NCBI GenBank assembly: GCA_963920705.1
Contig: OY987231.1
Span: forward strand, 24,068,200 to 24,132,199
Direction: 5' to 3'
Source of the DNA: Odiellus spinosus
Taxonomy: Eukaryota; Arthropoda; Arachnida; Opiliones; Phalangiidae
DNA length: 64,000 nucleotides
Below are positions 1 through 12,500 of the stretch, piece after piece. A program made the position numbers and the translations under genes. The stretch's first letter is position 1; each line of letters starts with the position of its first letter. The notes below the pieces were generated by a model. The model was not told the origin of the DNA. It did not search any database and saw nothing but the letters and a program-made list of their open reading frames with translations.

Positions 1-790
1 TTTAAGTCGTCGGCTATAAAATCTCTTTCTCCGCCGTTAAACTTTTACGTCTTGGCAAATAAAATCTTAGGAATATGATAAGACTACGAATAGAATGGGA
101 CGCCGCGCGAAGAAGAATCCCTAATAGTTTTAGCTCCATCGTAAATTTTCATCCTAAACTCGATATTTCAAAGAAGGAAGCTATTGATCTTAATTATATT
201 TGGCTTTAGAGTTAGGGCTCCCCCCGCTCCCCCTTATATTATTAAATCAAAACACTTTACTTATAGAGCGCGGCGGGTTTCTGGGGAACTTCCCCTCGGC
301 GTTGGGGGGTTTATCTAAAATCTTATCTCTCAGCTAGCTCCCCGTTAATAATGCCTAGTGTATAGTTTCTATTGTATTTCGACCTTTGTTTATACTATCT
401 AAAGCTCTCCAATCTCGACCTCTCTCTCTCTCCATTTCCCGTTACTATAACTTCGCTAAAGGGTCTTCCACACGAGACAAAGGCTACCACCGTTCACACC
501 CCATATTCTTATTTTACGAACAACCAATCATTAGGGTTTTGGGTGACGTCATTTACCCGTGGCGTAGGGCGACCGGATCAGAGTTGAGAAGCTTAAAAAT
601 TAAGTCTCGATCGAATCTAATTCGCAAAACTGGTTTAAATAATTAAGATTCGTTTGTGAGGGCATCTTTCCCCCCCTAGAAGAGGCGAATGTTCGCGCGA
701 GTGAGGGAAAAATTTGTCAGACTTATCCCTTCGCGACGGGATCCAACATTACAATAGGTATTGCAAAAATATGAAGTATTGTTGGCTCAC
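1..790 (-). other. Start of intron 21; no transmembrane exon seen
   Basis: No minus-strand frame with a hydrophobic helix preceded by an acceptor is visible here, so the membrane and cytoplasmic exons lie outside the window. Two overlapping plus-strand frames at 372-646 have no features. Confidence 0.55.
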
Positions 791-873
791 CTCCCGAGAG
801 AGTAAGAGTGGCTACCGAGTACTCGGCTTGAGCTTCCCCGGCTTCGTTGAAGGCGGACATTAAGAGCTTGTAC
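791..873 (-). CDS. Dscam: Dscam exon 21: end of FN6
   Basis: 83 nt, phase 2 in and phase 1 out, GTGAGC donor. It encodes YKLLMSAFNEAGEAQAEYSV then ATLTLSGG. WY.L...A.N.AG...AEY..ATLT(V/L)(T/S)GG is how the Dscam ectodomain ends, shortly before the membrane segment. The next exon should carry the juxtamembrane region and transmembrane helix. Confidence 0.94.
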
Positions 874-3564
874 CTGAAATGAAACGAGAAGAGCGTCATT
901 CGATTCACCATTCATGCCATTCAAGATCCTAATCGATGTTCAGCGTCAAACGTCGCTCGCACTAAGCCATTAATATATTTTTGATTAATGGCAAATGTTT
1001 CTCGCGGCCGAAATAATTGTCCTAGCTTACTCGAGTATTATTTATCATTACTTTGATAATACCGTAAGAAACATAATCCCCGTATGTATGGCACTTATTT
1101 TTTAACGATTGTTTATCGTTTAAAATCGACCTAATCCACTAGTCAAAGATTCGAAAAGAAATATTAAACTAGAAATAAATTTAAAACTTAACCCGGAAAA
1201 TAGGCTTAGCTAGATTCGTGAATATAATCATCGACAAATCGAATATTATTGGGAGTCTGACGCGTGGAGATCTCTCCTTAACGACGGGTCATCGTTTATT
1301 GGTCGCTGACCCTTCAATTTGAATATTTATTAGTCAATTTTTACTAGTGGATTAGGCTGCTATTTAAACGATAAAGAATTGGTTAAAAAAATGAATCGTT
1401 ATTAGGTTCATTCTCCCTTTAATCAACAATAGAAGCTAGTGTTCTAGAATGTAAGTTAAATATATTAATGAAAGACGCTTTCTATTTGGGGCGGGACGAA
1501 AGAATATCCTTGTGTGTGGATACTATTACCACAATTATATAGGCGCGTAAATACAATTGTAAGAGTCATTTTCCACCTCAAATTGATAGCGCGTAAACAA
1601 ACCTAGGCTACCCCTTTTTTCCACCGTTATTTAACTTAAGTAATAATATATATACATTATCAGCGGTGCCAATTCAAGGTGGAATTGAATATATTCCCAT
1701 TTATCATCGTTTACGAGACTATTCGTCAAAGGAAACCAGCCCCGATAAGCGCGATGCTCGGCGATCTCGACTGACCGCGCCAACATTTTATCACGAGTAA
1801 TAAATTCATCGAGTGATTAACGATGTTATTTTTCCTTCTCCCCACCCCCTCCCCCCTCCGCACTCCAAGATATTCCCCGTCACCTATCCGTTTAGTGACC
1901 AAAGGAGGTAAGGCCACTCTCCTATCTAGTCTATAAGGTTCGACAATCTTCGCCATTTACTTGCAAGGAATTTTATTTTCTTAACCTATTTAAGCTTCTT
2001 TTCCCGCGAATTTTAAAATATTTTTATACCTCAACTTGTATCTAAATCGAATAAGCAATTTAACTATTATTTTTCCAGAAACAACTGAAGTCCGAGGGGT
2101 GGTAATATAAGTCATATCGCGACTCACCAAGTGCCTGGACTCAAATCGACGAGAAAGACGACTTCTTGTTCGGGTCTGATGGTGGATGATAAGAGATTCC
2201 ATTGTCTCTCGCTTTCCATTCGATATTGTACGACGAAATGTTTGATGGGACATCCTCCGTCGCCCCAAGAGTTCAACATCAAAGAGAGACTCGTAACGTT
2301 TCGAACGATCAACTGAGATTCGTTAGGAGGAATGGGTTCTACAAACAAACGACAAAAGGACGACGCTTGTTAGAAAGAGGATATGTCATTGTCCCTTTGT
2401 TTAAGCGAGATCAGAGATCCCATTCGAGACGTCACTCTTACGTAATAACTCTATATCAATTGATTATTTTGACCCTGTAAGCCTGATAAAAGAGACGCGG
2501 AATTTTCCTGGAATTTAAAGGGTATAAGATTAAGGATATTTAAAAAAAACTCTTTCTAGGAAAGATTCAATATCACCAGAGGTATATAATAACACCCTTC
2601 GGGGGGAAGTATGAAAGGTAGGCAAAATCGACGAACAACGAGTGCCCGGCGTAAATCGCGGCGGATCGACACGCCGCTTTACTCCCAAAAAATAGTTACA
2701 CCATTTTGAACCTCACTAAATTTCCCTACGTGCACTTCCGGAACTCGCGAGCTGAAGTCAACCTTCGACTCCAATTTAACAGACAGCCTGACTCCCGAGA
2801 CAGGAAGTTCTAAACACAAATCGAGCCGTCTTGTTTATACAAAGACCATTTACTAGAGTAGCGACATTGAGAAGTCCAGCGCGAGCTTGTGGCCTATAGA
2901 TGGTCAGCAGCGGGCTCTTGTTGTTCGTGATTTTTAGCATTGGTAGTATAGGGGCTTTCATACTTCCCCCCGAAGGGGGTTATTATATACCTCTGATATC
3001 ACGAATTTCATACTCGATATTGGGTGAAAATTGCGAGGATTGAATCGAGTTCGTATTTGGCGTAAAATTAATATTTGCAATTGGTAAAAATATAACGCTC
3101 TACCACCGTAATCGACACCCCTAAGCGCGATTCTAAATAATTATCGCGTAACTCGAACAGGGCCATATTTTTCAATAATTTTTCTCTGAAAATAAAAAAA
3201 TCTACTAAGTACTAACTAGGTTGGGTGGTATAAAATATATATTGAAAGGAGTAAGGAGACGAAGGGAGTTACGGTCAACACTCGGCGATGCCCGAGTGAA
3301 AGGAAATTACAAAGTTGAAGTGGTCATGTCGCCGCGGGACCTTACTGTTATCTTAAAGGAATAGCCTCGCGTGCAATTTTTAACACATTTTTGGATAAAT
3401 AAAATTATCAACGCTTTATTTGTGAAGTATTTTAAGTTTAATTTTTGAAAGTTAAGCACGAAGCAGTCGTGTCCTATCTCATCTCCAATTAAATTATTTT
3501 GGTTCCAAATTTAAACTTGGTCCTGATATACTTTCCCTTTAAAGAAGCCGCGATACGTTTTTCC

Positions 3565-3597
<33 letters not shown>

Positions 3598-6500
3598 TTG
3601 GGTACTTTTTAATAATCTTATCAGAGTGCGGCTGTGACTTTAAGTTTACTTAAGGGCAAATTCTGACCCCAATGACGATAGAGCAGTCTCCTTACGACCG
3701 TTGAAGACCCCCTTTTTTTTAATTAACCCCCAGGAGAGGGGGACCTCAAAAATTGAATAGATAACTACAATTAGAAACGAGCAACCCTTCGTAAACTTAA
3801 CTAATTAAAATATTAATTTAAAGTTAAATATCTTCGTTGAATTTGTTGACGGAGGATTGAAATTAAATATTTCAAATAATTACTCGCCCAAATTTCAACG
3901 AAACGTTTGGGATCCTTTTAATTTAAAAATAAGTTTTACGTTTTAAATTTTTATTAAACTTGTTTTAAACGAAGAATGGCTTCTAAATTTAAAATCGACT
4001 ACATTAAGAGCGATCTTTATTCTAATTGGATTCTCTAGGAAGTATTCCCGGAGTTAAAATTAATGAGGTTAGATTTAAAATCCTCGAACTAATACGCCGG
4101 GAAATAAAACTACTCTCTTTATAACTCTATCGATTCTAATTTAGAGAAGGAACAATTCGCAAAAAATGAATTGTTAAAAGTGAAGGAGGATTTTTAATAA
4201 TAAGTTCTAGGAAAACAATTCATTCTTTTACGTTTTAATTGGGGAAAAAAGCGCGGGAGACAATTATAATAAAATAAGATGAAAATATCGAGCCAAATTA
4301 TTTCTAGAGAATTTTAACAATCTTAACGTTTCTTCGAAATCAAAATTGATTTGGGCTTAGCGAGCCTAGTTTTCATACGTTTTTTTAGGCATGTATTTTT
4401 TCCATGCGAATAAGAATAACGCCTTAAATTAGCAGACGACGTTTCGGACGCTAATACCTTTCACGAGATTGTTTGGTGGGGGGGGGGGCGGTGAAGTGAA
4501 AAATGAAAGTAATCAATTCTAATATTAAAAATAAAAAAATTCTGGAAATATCCGTAATGTTGTAAAAAAATGAGAATTTCAAATCATCTTTGCAAGAAAA
4601 CTGTTTTCTATTTTTTGGTAAAATTTGATTTATGGGCGGCCCTTTTTAGAAAATAATACATACTATTGATGGGCACGGTGGAAGGCTAGCGAAGCACTTC
4701 CACTGTACTAAAAGGCCGTGAAACACGCCCATCAATAATATGGACTAGATTTAATTTGGCTTCTTATTACCCTTGGATTAATATTATATTTACCCTTTTA
4801 AACATTTACCAATGTTTACCAATATTTACTTTCCCTCCTCGCTACAAGAGTTTCTATAAGAGTTATTTAAAAGGCTCTATTTCCTACCATTTCCTTCAGT
4901 TTTGAGGGCGACTACTTGGCAGGGATTTCCTTTTCCAGCCCGGTTAAAAGCGTAAATATAAAATTGATAGGGGCTTCCGCAGGAGAGCTCTTCCACCGCG
5001 TAGCTCGTCGTATCGGGAGGCAGTTGAATTTCCAGCCATTCTTCGCCTTCTCGTCGATACACCAACATTTGACCTGCATCAACCAGAATCAAAAAATAGA
5101 AAAAGAATACGGTTATAGAGAGAGAGAGAGAAAGAGATAGTCTTCATCCATTTTCTAGTTTAGAAACGATAGCTTCCAAAGACGGGGAGAATCGGATACT
5201 GGAATAAATAAATATCTTTCTCCCGGCCTTTCAACTCTATCGCTTCTAAGAAAGTGAACGAATTCTATATAGGGTTTATCCGAGATAAGCGAAGAGAGAA
5301 AAGTTTTCTTCGACCTCGAGTTGCCAGAAAAGGTAAAATGCAAAAAAAAAAATATGGAGGAAAGAAATGTGGAAAAAGGTGGAATAGTGAGTTAAGGAGA
5401 AAGAAAAAAAAAAAAAGGCGAAATATAGCGCAGATGCTTTTCTGATGCTCCTCTCTCTCCTCCCTCTTTTTTAGACACACCCCCCCCCCCTAAGACGTGA
5501 TTCTGACTACTATATGGTATTGTCTGTAGTATTAGTAAAGATTGAATTTAAATATCCAGCAAAAATCTATGTTTAGCTTCTCCCTACCATCCATTTAGCA
5601 TTCAACGCGAGGATATTCGGCTAATCTCAATGAACCAGCTAAGCCTAAGAACGCGAATATAGTCTAATAGATAATACTGAACGAGAAAAAAGTTAACGGG
5701 GTGGGGCGCGGCTTCTCTTACGGACTTATTCATCTTGTTCTTCTCGTGATTTATTGAAAATAAGTAAAAAAAAACTTTCACTCGATACACGCGATCATTT
5801 TTCTCCCCGCAGTCTATAGAGGTTTATTCCTCAACAAAAGTGGGAGAGTTTGAGTGCGGGAGGAAACGAGGCCCAAAGTGAAACAAAATGGCTAACGGTT
5901 AGAATCAATGTCAGCCCCCGTACAACCGAAACAAAAATGGGAATCTATACTGCAACTACAACCTTTTCAATCCCTGGCTAACGCGACCCCTATAACGTTC
6001 GCCTAAATAAGTGGCAGCGTATCTCTATAGGACGGTGTTGTTAAGATCTCTGGTTAATAAAATGAACGCCAACTCAAAACTAGTTTCGAATAAAAAAACA
6101 TTTTATTTTAATTTCCGCGTATACTAGCGCTACCTGAACGACAAAATTTACCGGATTTTTTCGTACAAATTATACTTTTTTGTTGTTGTTATAAAATCTG
6201 AAGCCAAACTTAATGTCGAACAATGTTGACGCGAGGAAAAATTCCTTTCCCCTTGGGTCGGAAATCCAATATTTGAAAGTTCGACTCGAACTTATTTCTT
6301 TACCACGATCATCTTCTCTATCTTCCAAAAATTTAGAAACCGGACGAGCTTCTTATAGTTGATTATCGATCGCGAGTTGTCAGCTTAAAAATTCCTCAGA
6401 CACAATATCGGATTTTTCGACCCCATTTTTAGATTTTATATATTTTTTTTATTATTTTGGAGCTTTCGCAAAAACTGGCATCCCTACGCGAAGATAATCG

Positions 6501-9500
6501 CGATAAACTCTAACACCTCGCAGTTTGTATTTTTGGTGGAATGACGTCCAACCTCCGAATCTTATTAAAACTCGAGTAACGAGTAATCTAGAGTGACAAG
6601 TTCGTCGCGCCAGGTTTTATTTTACCAACTTTATTAAATAAATCATAAATGGATTACGTAACGCTCCTAGCGTCGAGTTAATGGCCCGTGTCCCTTATTC
6701 GCTAATACTCTTTTGACTGACATCTCAAAATTTCAAAATATTATCTATTTTTGAAGTTAAAGCGAGGCTGGCAACTTTTTTTTTTTATGGAGAATGAAGT
6801 AGGTTCTTCCGCGAGGTGGCGTAGGGCTTGAAATTTCTATCTCTCTATCGCGTATAGTGCCGCATACGAAGGACTCTATGGGGAACTCAAACTTACGGGT
6901 GTAGAATTAATAGGCTTATGATGATTCTTATAACGCGATGATAGTCGAAAAAGATATAGCGGGCCTCGTAAAAGTCATTTAGCCATAATTATACTTTATA
7001 TACATACATTTCTTTAAAATATATAGAATAGATACTTCGTATAGAGAAAGGCGCTAGTTTCGGAGCCCCTTTTGTTTGAAGAAGCCAATTCCCATAGATA
7101 AACTCGCGTTTCTAGTAGAATAAGTGCTCTACCGGGTCGCGTCTTACGTTGCTTTGGTATTTTGTAGACGTTATGCCTAAGGGAATTAGCTTTCTTTAAA
7201 AAAAACCTATTATTAGGGTCATAATTTTGGTGGCACGGAAAATATTACTCTCTCTCTCTCTGGTGTGGCTGTATTAAAGAGCGTCTTTTTATTTGTCGGA
7301 CGGAATTGCTATAAGGCTCTCCCTTAAGATCGTACGTCAAATATAAGAGAAATACTTTTCCCACGTCTGCCCTTCGTCAAACCAGCCCCATTACAAAAGA
7401 AAAAGATAAGACAAGTCCGTGGGGAAACCTTAGAAGTCAAGAGAGACAAAAAATGGTCTTAAGAAATGATACGAGCCCAGTATTCGTCTTATTCTAAAAG
7501 TAACGAGAGTTTTTTTTGGTTACGCGAAAGATAAATATAATTTGTACGAAAATATCCGAAATTTCGACACGTGGCCGGCTTAATTATACTTGGAAATTAA
7601 AATTTTTCTCGGAGTTTTTCGAGTTACTCCCTATATCGTTCGAGCTAATGTCCGCCACTGTGGTCAAAGGTGACGAGAGAGGTTACGTAAAATCTTGGGA
7701 GTATGAATAATAAAAGGAAAGCCAGGTATAAAATAAATTTTCCGCGCCAAAAATGTTTCAACGCGTTAAAATGATTCGATTTTCGTCTTGTTTTTAATAT
7801 CATGGGCAATTTTTGTCAACTTCTTAGACTCTACTTTTGTCAACTTCTTAGATCTCTAAGAGAAAAAAAAAAAAGGTCAAGCCGGTAGGGTCAAAGTTGA
7901 TCCTTCGCGAGTTCGATAGGAATAGACCAACTGGAAAGGTTCACGGTGAAAAAAAAAAACATTATTATTTCTCTTCGAGCCCTGTGGAAAAGCCTATTAG
8001 GCTTTGGTCTCCTCGCTACAATTGAACCCAACCCCCAAAGAAAAGAAAACTATTTTGCACCGTACATTTAATTCTAGCTAGAGTTGACGCCACGCGCGAA
8101 GCTAGGCTCTACTTTTTACTATCGAGTCAACAAATCGTATTAACTGGTAACTTAGTTTCTCGCTCGTTACCAATTCGTGGATGAAAATGACCATGTAAGC
8201 TAAGGAATTTCTTAGGAAAGGAAAGAAATAGAGAAAGCTTGAAAGTGGGCGATTGCTCTCTCTCCTTCTCTCGTTGGACTCAAATCATCCTTCCCCCCTT
8301 GCAGTTTAGATTCAATATAAAATATCCCACGGACACTTTTCCCTCGGCTTTAATATCTTATCTCAAACTCGGACTGGACTGTCCAAGAAAATATGATAGG
8401 ACGATAGAGAAAAGGTACGCTCAATTACTAGGGCAATGTTTATAAAATATACCCAACAGTATTTAAATAAGTACGTTAAAAATTACAGATCGACCACCCA
8501 TATTGAATACAAAGTGTGATAGTTATTCTAGCTAATTAATGACAACACGATTTCTTAGTTCGCGAAAGAGAAATTCCATTGGCTGGAATATACAGTTCTA
8601 TACGTAAAAAAAAGAGTATATGGTGGAAGATTTAAATAAGTTTAAAGTTTAATTTTGGCATAATTAAGCCCGAATAAAGTTTGTTTAAAACTTTAAAATG
8701 GAGCTAGCTAGGAAGAGAACTTTTTCTATCAACAAAATGGAGCTTTTGAGCGCTCAGTAATGGCTAATGGCTTCTCCCTTATTTTTGGCGGGAAAGGTGT
8801 GTCTATATTCTTTCGCGGAAATAAGTGTCTATTTTATTTTTTGTTGGCGCAGCCGGGACGCGAAATTATGTTTTCCCTTTGACGTAGAGAGAAGAAAGGA
8901 GTGACGCGTTTATATGGTTCGATGTAGAAGTTGCCAAAAAGAGAGGGGACATAACGCGGTCGATTTATTTCGAATCACCGTTCTAGCGCTATAAAGGAAT
9001 TAATTCGACAAAAAAAATTGGAACGATGGATATTTTTGCCAGGACCAGCTTGCCAAATTACAAACTTTTCGTTATCATATCGATACGGTGTTAGTGCAGG
9101 AGCTATGCTATTTGATTAACCAATCAGATTTATGTTCAAATCATTCCAGTCTAAAAGGTAGCCTATCTTTTCCGAGCTTCTCTTGCTCGAGAGTTTGTTC
9201 GCAAGTTTATAAATGGATTGATAAGACACTTCTATTAGGCCAAGGAGGATCAGAGAAGGAGAGGAAATGTGGGGCTGCGTTGAGTTAGAGAGAGAAGAGC
9301 CAACCTCCCACTCGGGTGGAAAGGGGGGATAGGAAATTCTCGAGGTAAACTTGTCACGTGGTCGCTAGCTAGCGCGTCTCATAAAGGATTCGTTTTACCC
9401 ACGCGACAACATTTTACCACGAAACGTCTCTACCCCCGTTCTCCCAGAGTGGGAGTTTCGGCCGACGCAGTAGGAACCGCGCCGTCCCCACATTTCCTCT

Positions 9501-12500
9501 CCTTCTCTGATCCTCCTTGATTAGGCCTAGATACGAAGCTACAAAAATGTTTAGTTAATAAAATTATTTTCTTAAAGATATGGTTAGGCTTAAGGAGAAC
9601 AATATGAAGGCAAGCTAGAAATGAACCCAAATTCTAACCTTACAATGGGTCAACCCGTACCGTAGCTTGCCACGTTAGTGGTTTCATTTTGGCTAAGTGT
9701 CGCGATCGCCTATCAAATAAAGAGTTTTTGAGCCGAGAAAAAAAATGGGCCATTCCTACGGGAGAAAGGTTTGACTATAGCGTGGATTTGACTTCGTGAA
9801 AGAAAAAAAAATTGGGGCTAAACTAGATTTGACGGTACTATGGCTAGTAAAATAGGAAGGAAAAGAGACTTCTTTACCTGAGACTCGAGTGATCTTGTTT
9901 TCCGGCGAATGCCACGTCAGGCGCACCGACGTAGAGGTCAGGGCAACCGCCCGTAAAATTGGCGGAGATGGAGGATCTGAAAAAAGAGAGTTGACGTCAC
10001 TTTTTATGGAAACCATTTTCATTCGCCACCCCATATCCCTGGCAGCATCTTCCCCGCGCCGCAGTCTATCTTCGCAGCTAGGACTGTCTCTTTCGGGGGA
10101 CTTGGAAAATCTTCAATCTGGCTTATTGCGTGTCTCGAGTTTGACGGACGCGATCGCGGGGATTTAGACTTACACGGAAAGAAGCGCGTTCAGACTGCGT
10201 ATTACGCAAATTTTGTTTTTTTTTTTTATATTTTTATCGAGTTCATGGACTGACCTTCGGTCAATTACGCGGAAATGACCGATCGCTCTACGCCTTCGGC
10301 ACGAAGGTTAAAACTATATACTAACAATCATCTGATAGCCTCGGTACTTCAGTACGATACCCTTTTTAGACCGGTTTCATCAGATTTAACGGTGGAAGTT
10401 TAATCACGATTAACCTCTGGTTTATGGAACTTTGAAGGTTACGTAAGCCTCGGTTAAATCTGATTAAACCATAGCTAATTAATCAGCTCGTCTGAAGAAA
10501 GTATAAGAGTGTGGGAATGGTCTCCTAAGAGGTAGTTCACTTCACCCCGAGACTTCTAAGGGTGGCATTTATAATTAACATCATCGGCAACCGGAAAAAC
10601 GTGTAGAATCAAAGAGTTTTTACCTAATTAAGAATTTACTGACTACAATTAACCATAGTTAACGCTATAATAACCCTAAATTTGTAGGCTTACAAAGTTG
10701 TAGTACGTAAAAGCGAAACAAATTGTATTGTTTGAATCTGAACGGGCCTTTTTCACTCGCATTTTTTCCTCCCAACTAAAATCTGCAAAACGGAGAGGTT
10801 TTTTTTATTTGAAATTCTCTCCCATCTTTTCCCGTATTTATATTTTTCCGAACTATTTCTCCTATGAAATAAGCCTCGCGTTAAATTATGCCAAAGAAAA
10901 TAAAGTAGAGGCTCTTTTTCTTCTCTTTTCATTGGAGGAGGCGTCAAACCCGGCCGAGATATCGCGCGTTTATAAATAATGATTTCCCTCCTCGATACCG
11001 CGAATATATAATGAAGATGGAAAATATTTACGGCCCGATAAAAGTTTATTCCCAACTAGGGATCCAGAAGCCGCGCCGTTAAAATCAATAGGCCAAATAT
11101 GGGACTGATCGTATCGGGTGCGTGCGGGAGTCTTATTTTACATTTTGACGCTTAAAGGGAAAGAGTAATAGGCTTACATTATTTTTGTATCGCTTAATTG
11201 ACTTTTTCTTTAATATCATTGTAATATTTGTATTATTATTCGTGTTACTTGATTCGTTACGAGTGGAAGTCGCGTAATTTTGCGTTTCGTACGTTTCGAA
11301 GCGTGGTTTAAATTCCAGGCAACATTTGTAAACCTCCAGGGGTGTAAAGGATTCATCCTTGGTTCGTTTAATGATCTTTCGCGCGGCATTTGCTTTTATT
11401 TGTCTTTCTCTCAGAGCAGTTTCTCTCTCCCGACCGCATTTCATTCTAGTTAATTCGCGAGGGGTGGGGGGGGGGCATTCCCCCCGTTTTAATTAGCATA
11501 ATTGCGAACGAATTGTCGATATTTGTTTTAGAAGAGAATTACTAGCCTTACTATCTCCTATATATTTTATTGTATTTTTACCAAGCAGGACAAAAAGAAC
11601 AAACAATGGAATGTCGACTATCAGATAAAGAGTTAGATTTGAAGAAAATCATTTAACGCCATTAGATTAACTGGAAGAGAAATCTATAGGGGGGAGGGGC
11701 GATGATTATCGAACGTCTGACGTCATTATAGCGTTTTCGTCGTAATGGTTTCCTTCGTGACGTCATTAATTACAGACCGACCTCAAACATTCTTCCAAAA
11801 TCCAATTTCACTCTCCGGATAGGGAGAATTTTTTTAAAACTGGTACTGCGCCGTAATGGCCTCCAATTATCGCTCTGTCTCTCTAGAGTTCCGAATCTAG
11901 CAGAAGTTAAGTTATACTAATAGTTTTTCGTGAAATGGAAGGGGGTGGAAGAGAGTGGAGAGCTCTAGCAAATGAGATTGTCGATAATTTTCTCTTTTGT
12001 TCACTTTAAATTACGACCTTTAACGGCAAAAATTGAGAATAACGCGTACGTGTACGCGTAGAAATCTCTACAACTCGAGGCTTAGGTGGCGGTAGACTTA
12101 GTACGAAAAATAAATTAAATTTAGGCCTACGCAGTCTAAACAAGGAGAGATAGTAGAGACTATATCGCGAGAGGTTAGCCCCCCCCCCCACCCCCAAAAA
12201 AAGGATGTCATTGACCCGTTCATCCATAATTTAGCGGCAAAAGTTCTTTTTCTATTCCTTATAAGTTTTTAAATTGAAGAATTTAGTAGCTAAGAGGAAG
12301 AAGAAGAAGAAAAATCAATAAAGATTTTTCTTGGAAAGAAAAAGTGGAAAAAATTGTAAAGAGTTTAAACATATTTCGGGAGAAGAATAGTTTCCTTCTA
12401 GAGTATCCGCACGCACATACGCGCCCGTCTTTTAAGGTCTAGTGTTTGGGAAAATGATGCACCTATTCACTCTTTCACTATCTTTATACATAGCGAAAGA

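Larger units (their letters stand above)
2339..4887 (-). other. Intron 19 (2.5 kb)
   Basis: Holds the MITE at 2,577-2,995, an A26 run at 3,572-3,597, a G run near 4,478-4,487 and the branched hairpin at 4,664-4,737. No exon seen. Confidence 0.6.

Noticed and set aside
10020..10170. GC-richer stretch before exon 18, considered as a missing FN or Ig exon
   Set aside because: Minus-strand frames contain stops near the candidate splice sites and no Ig or FN3 core residues in order.
11700..11775. Two TGACGTCA-like CRE motifs, with others at 28,811, 53,549, 56,500 and 59,770
   Set aside because: An 8-bp palindrome scattered through 64 kb with no promoter context; not enough to call regulatory sites.
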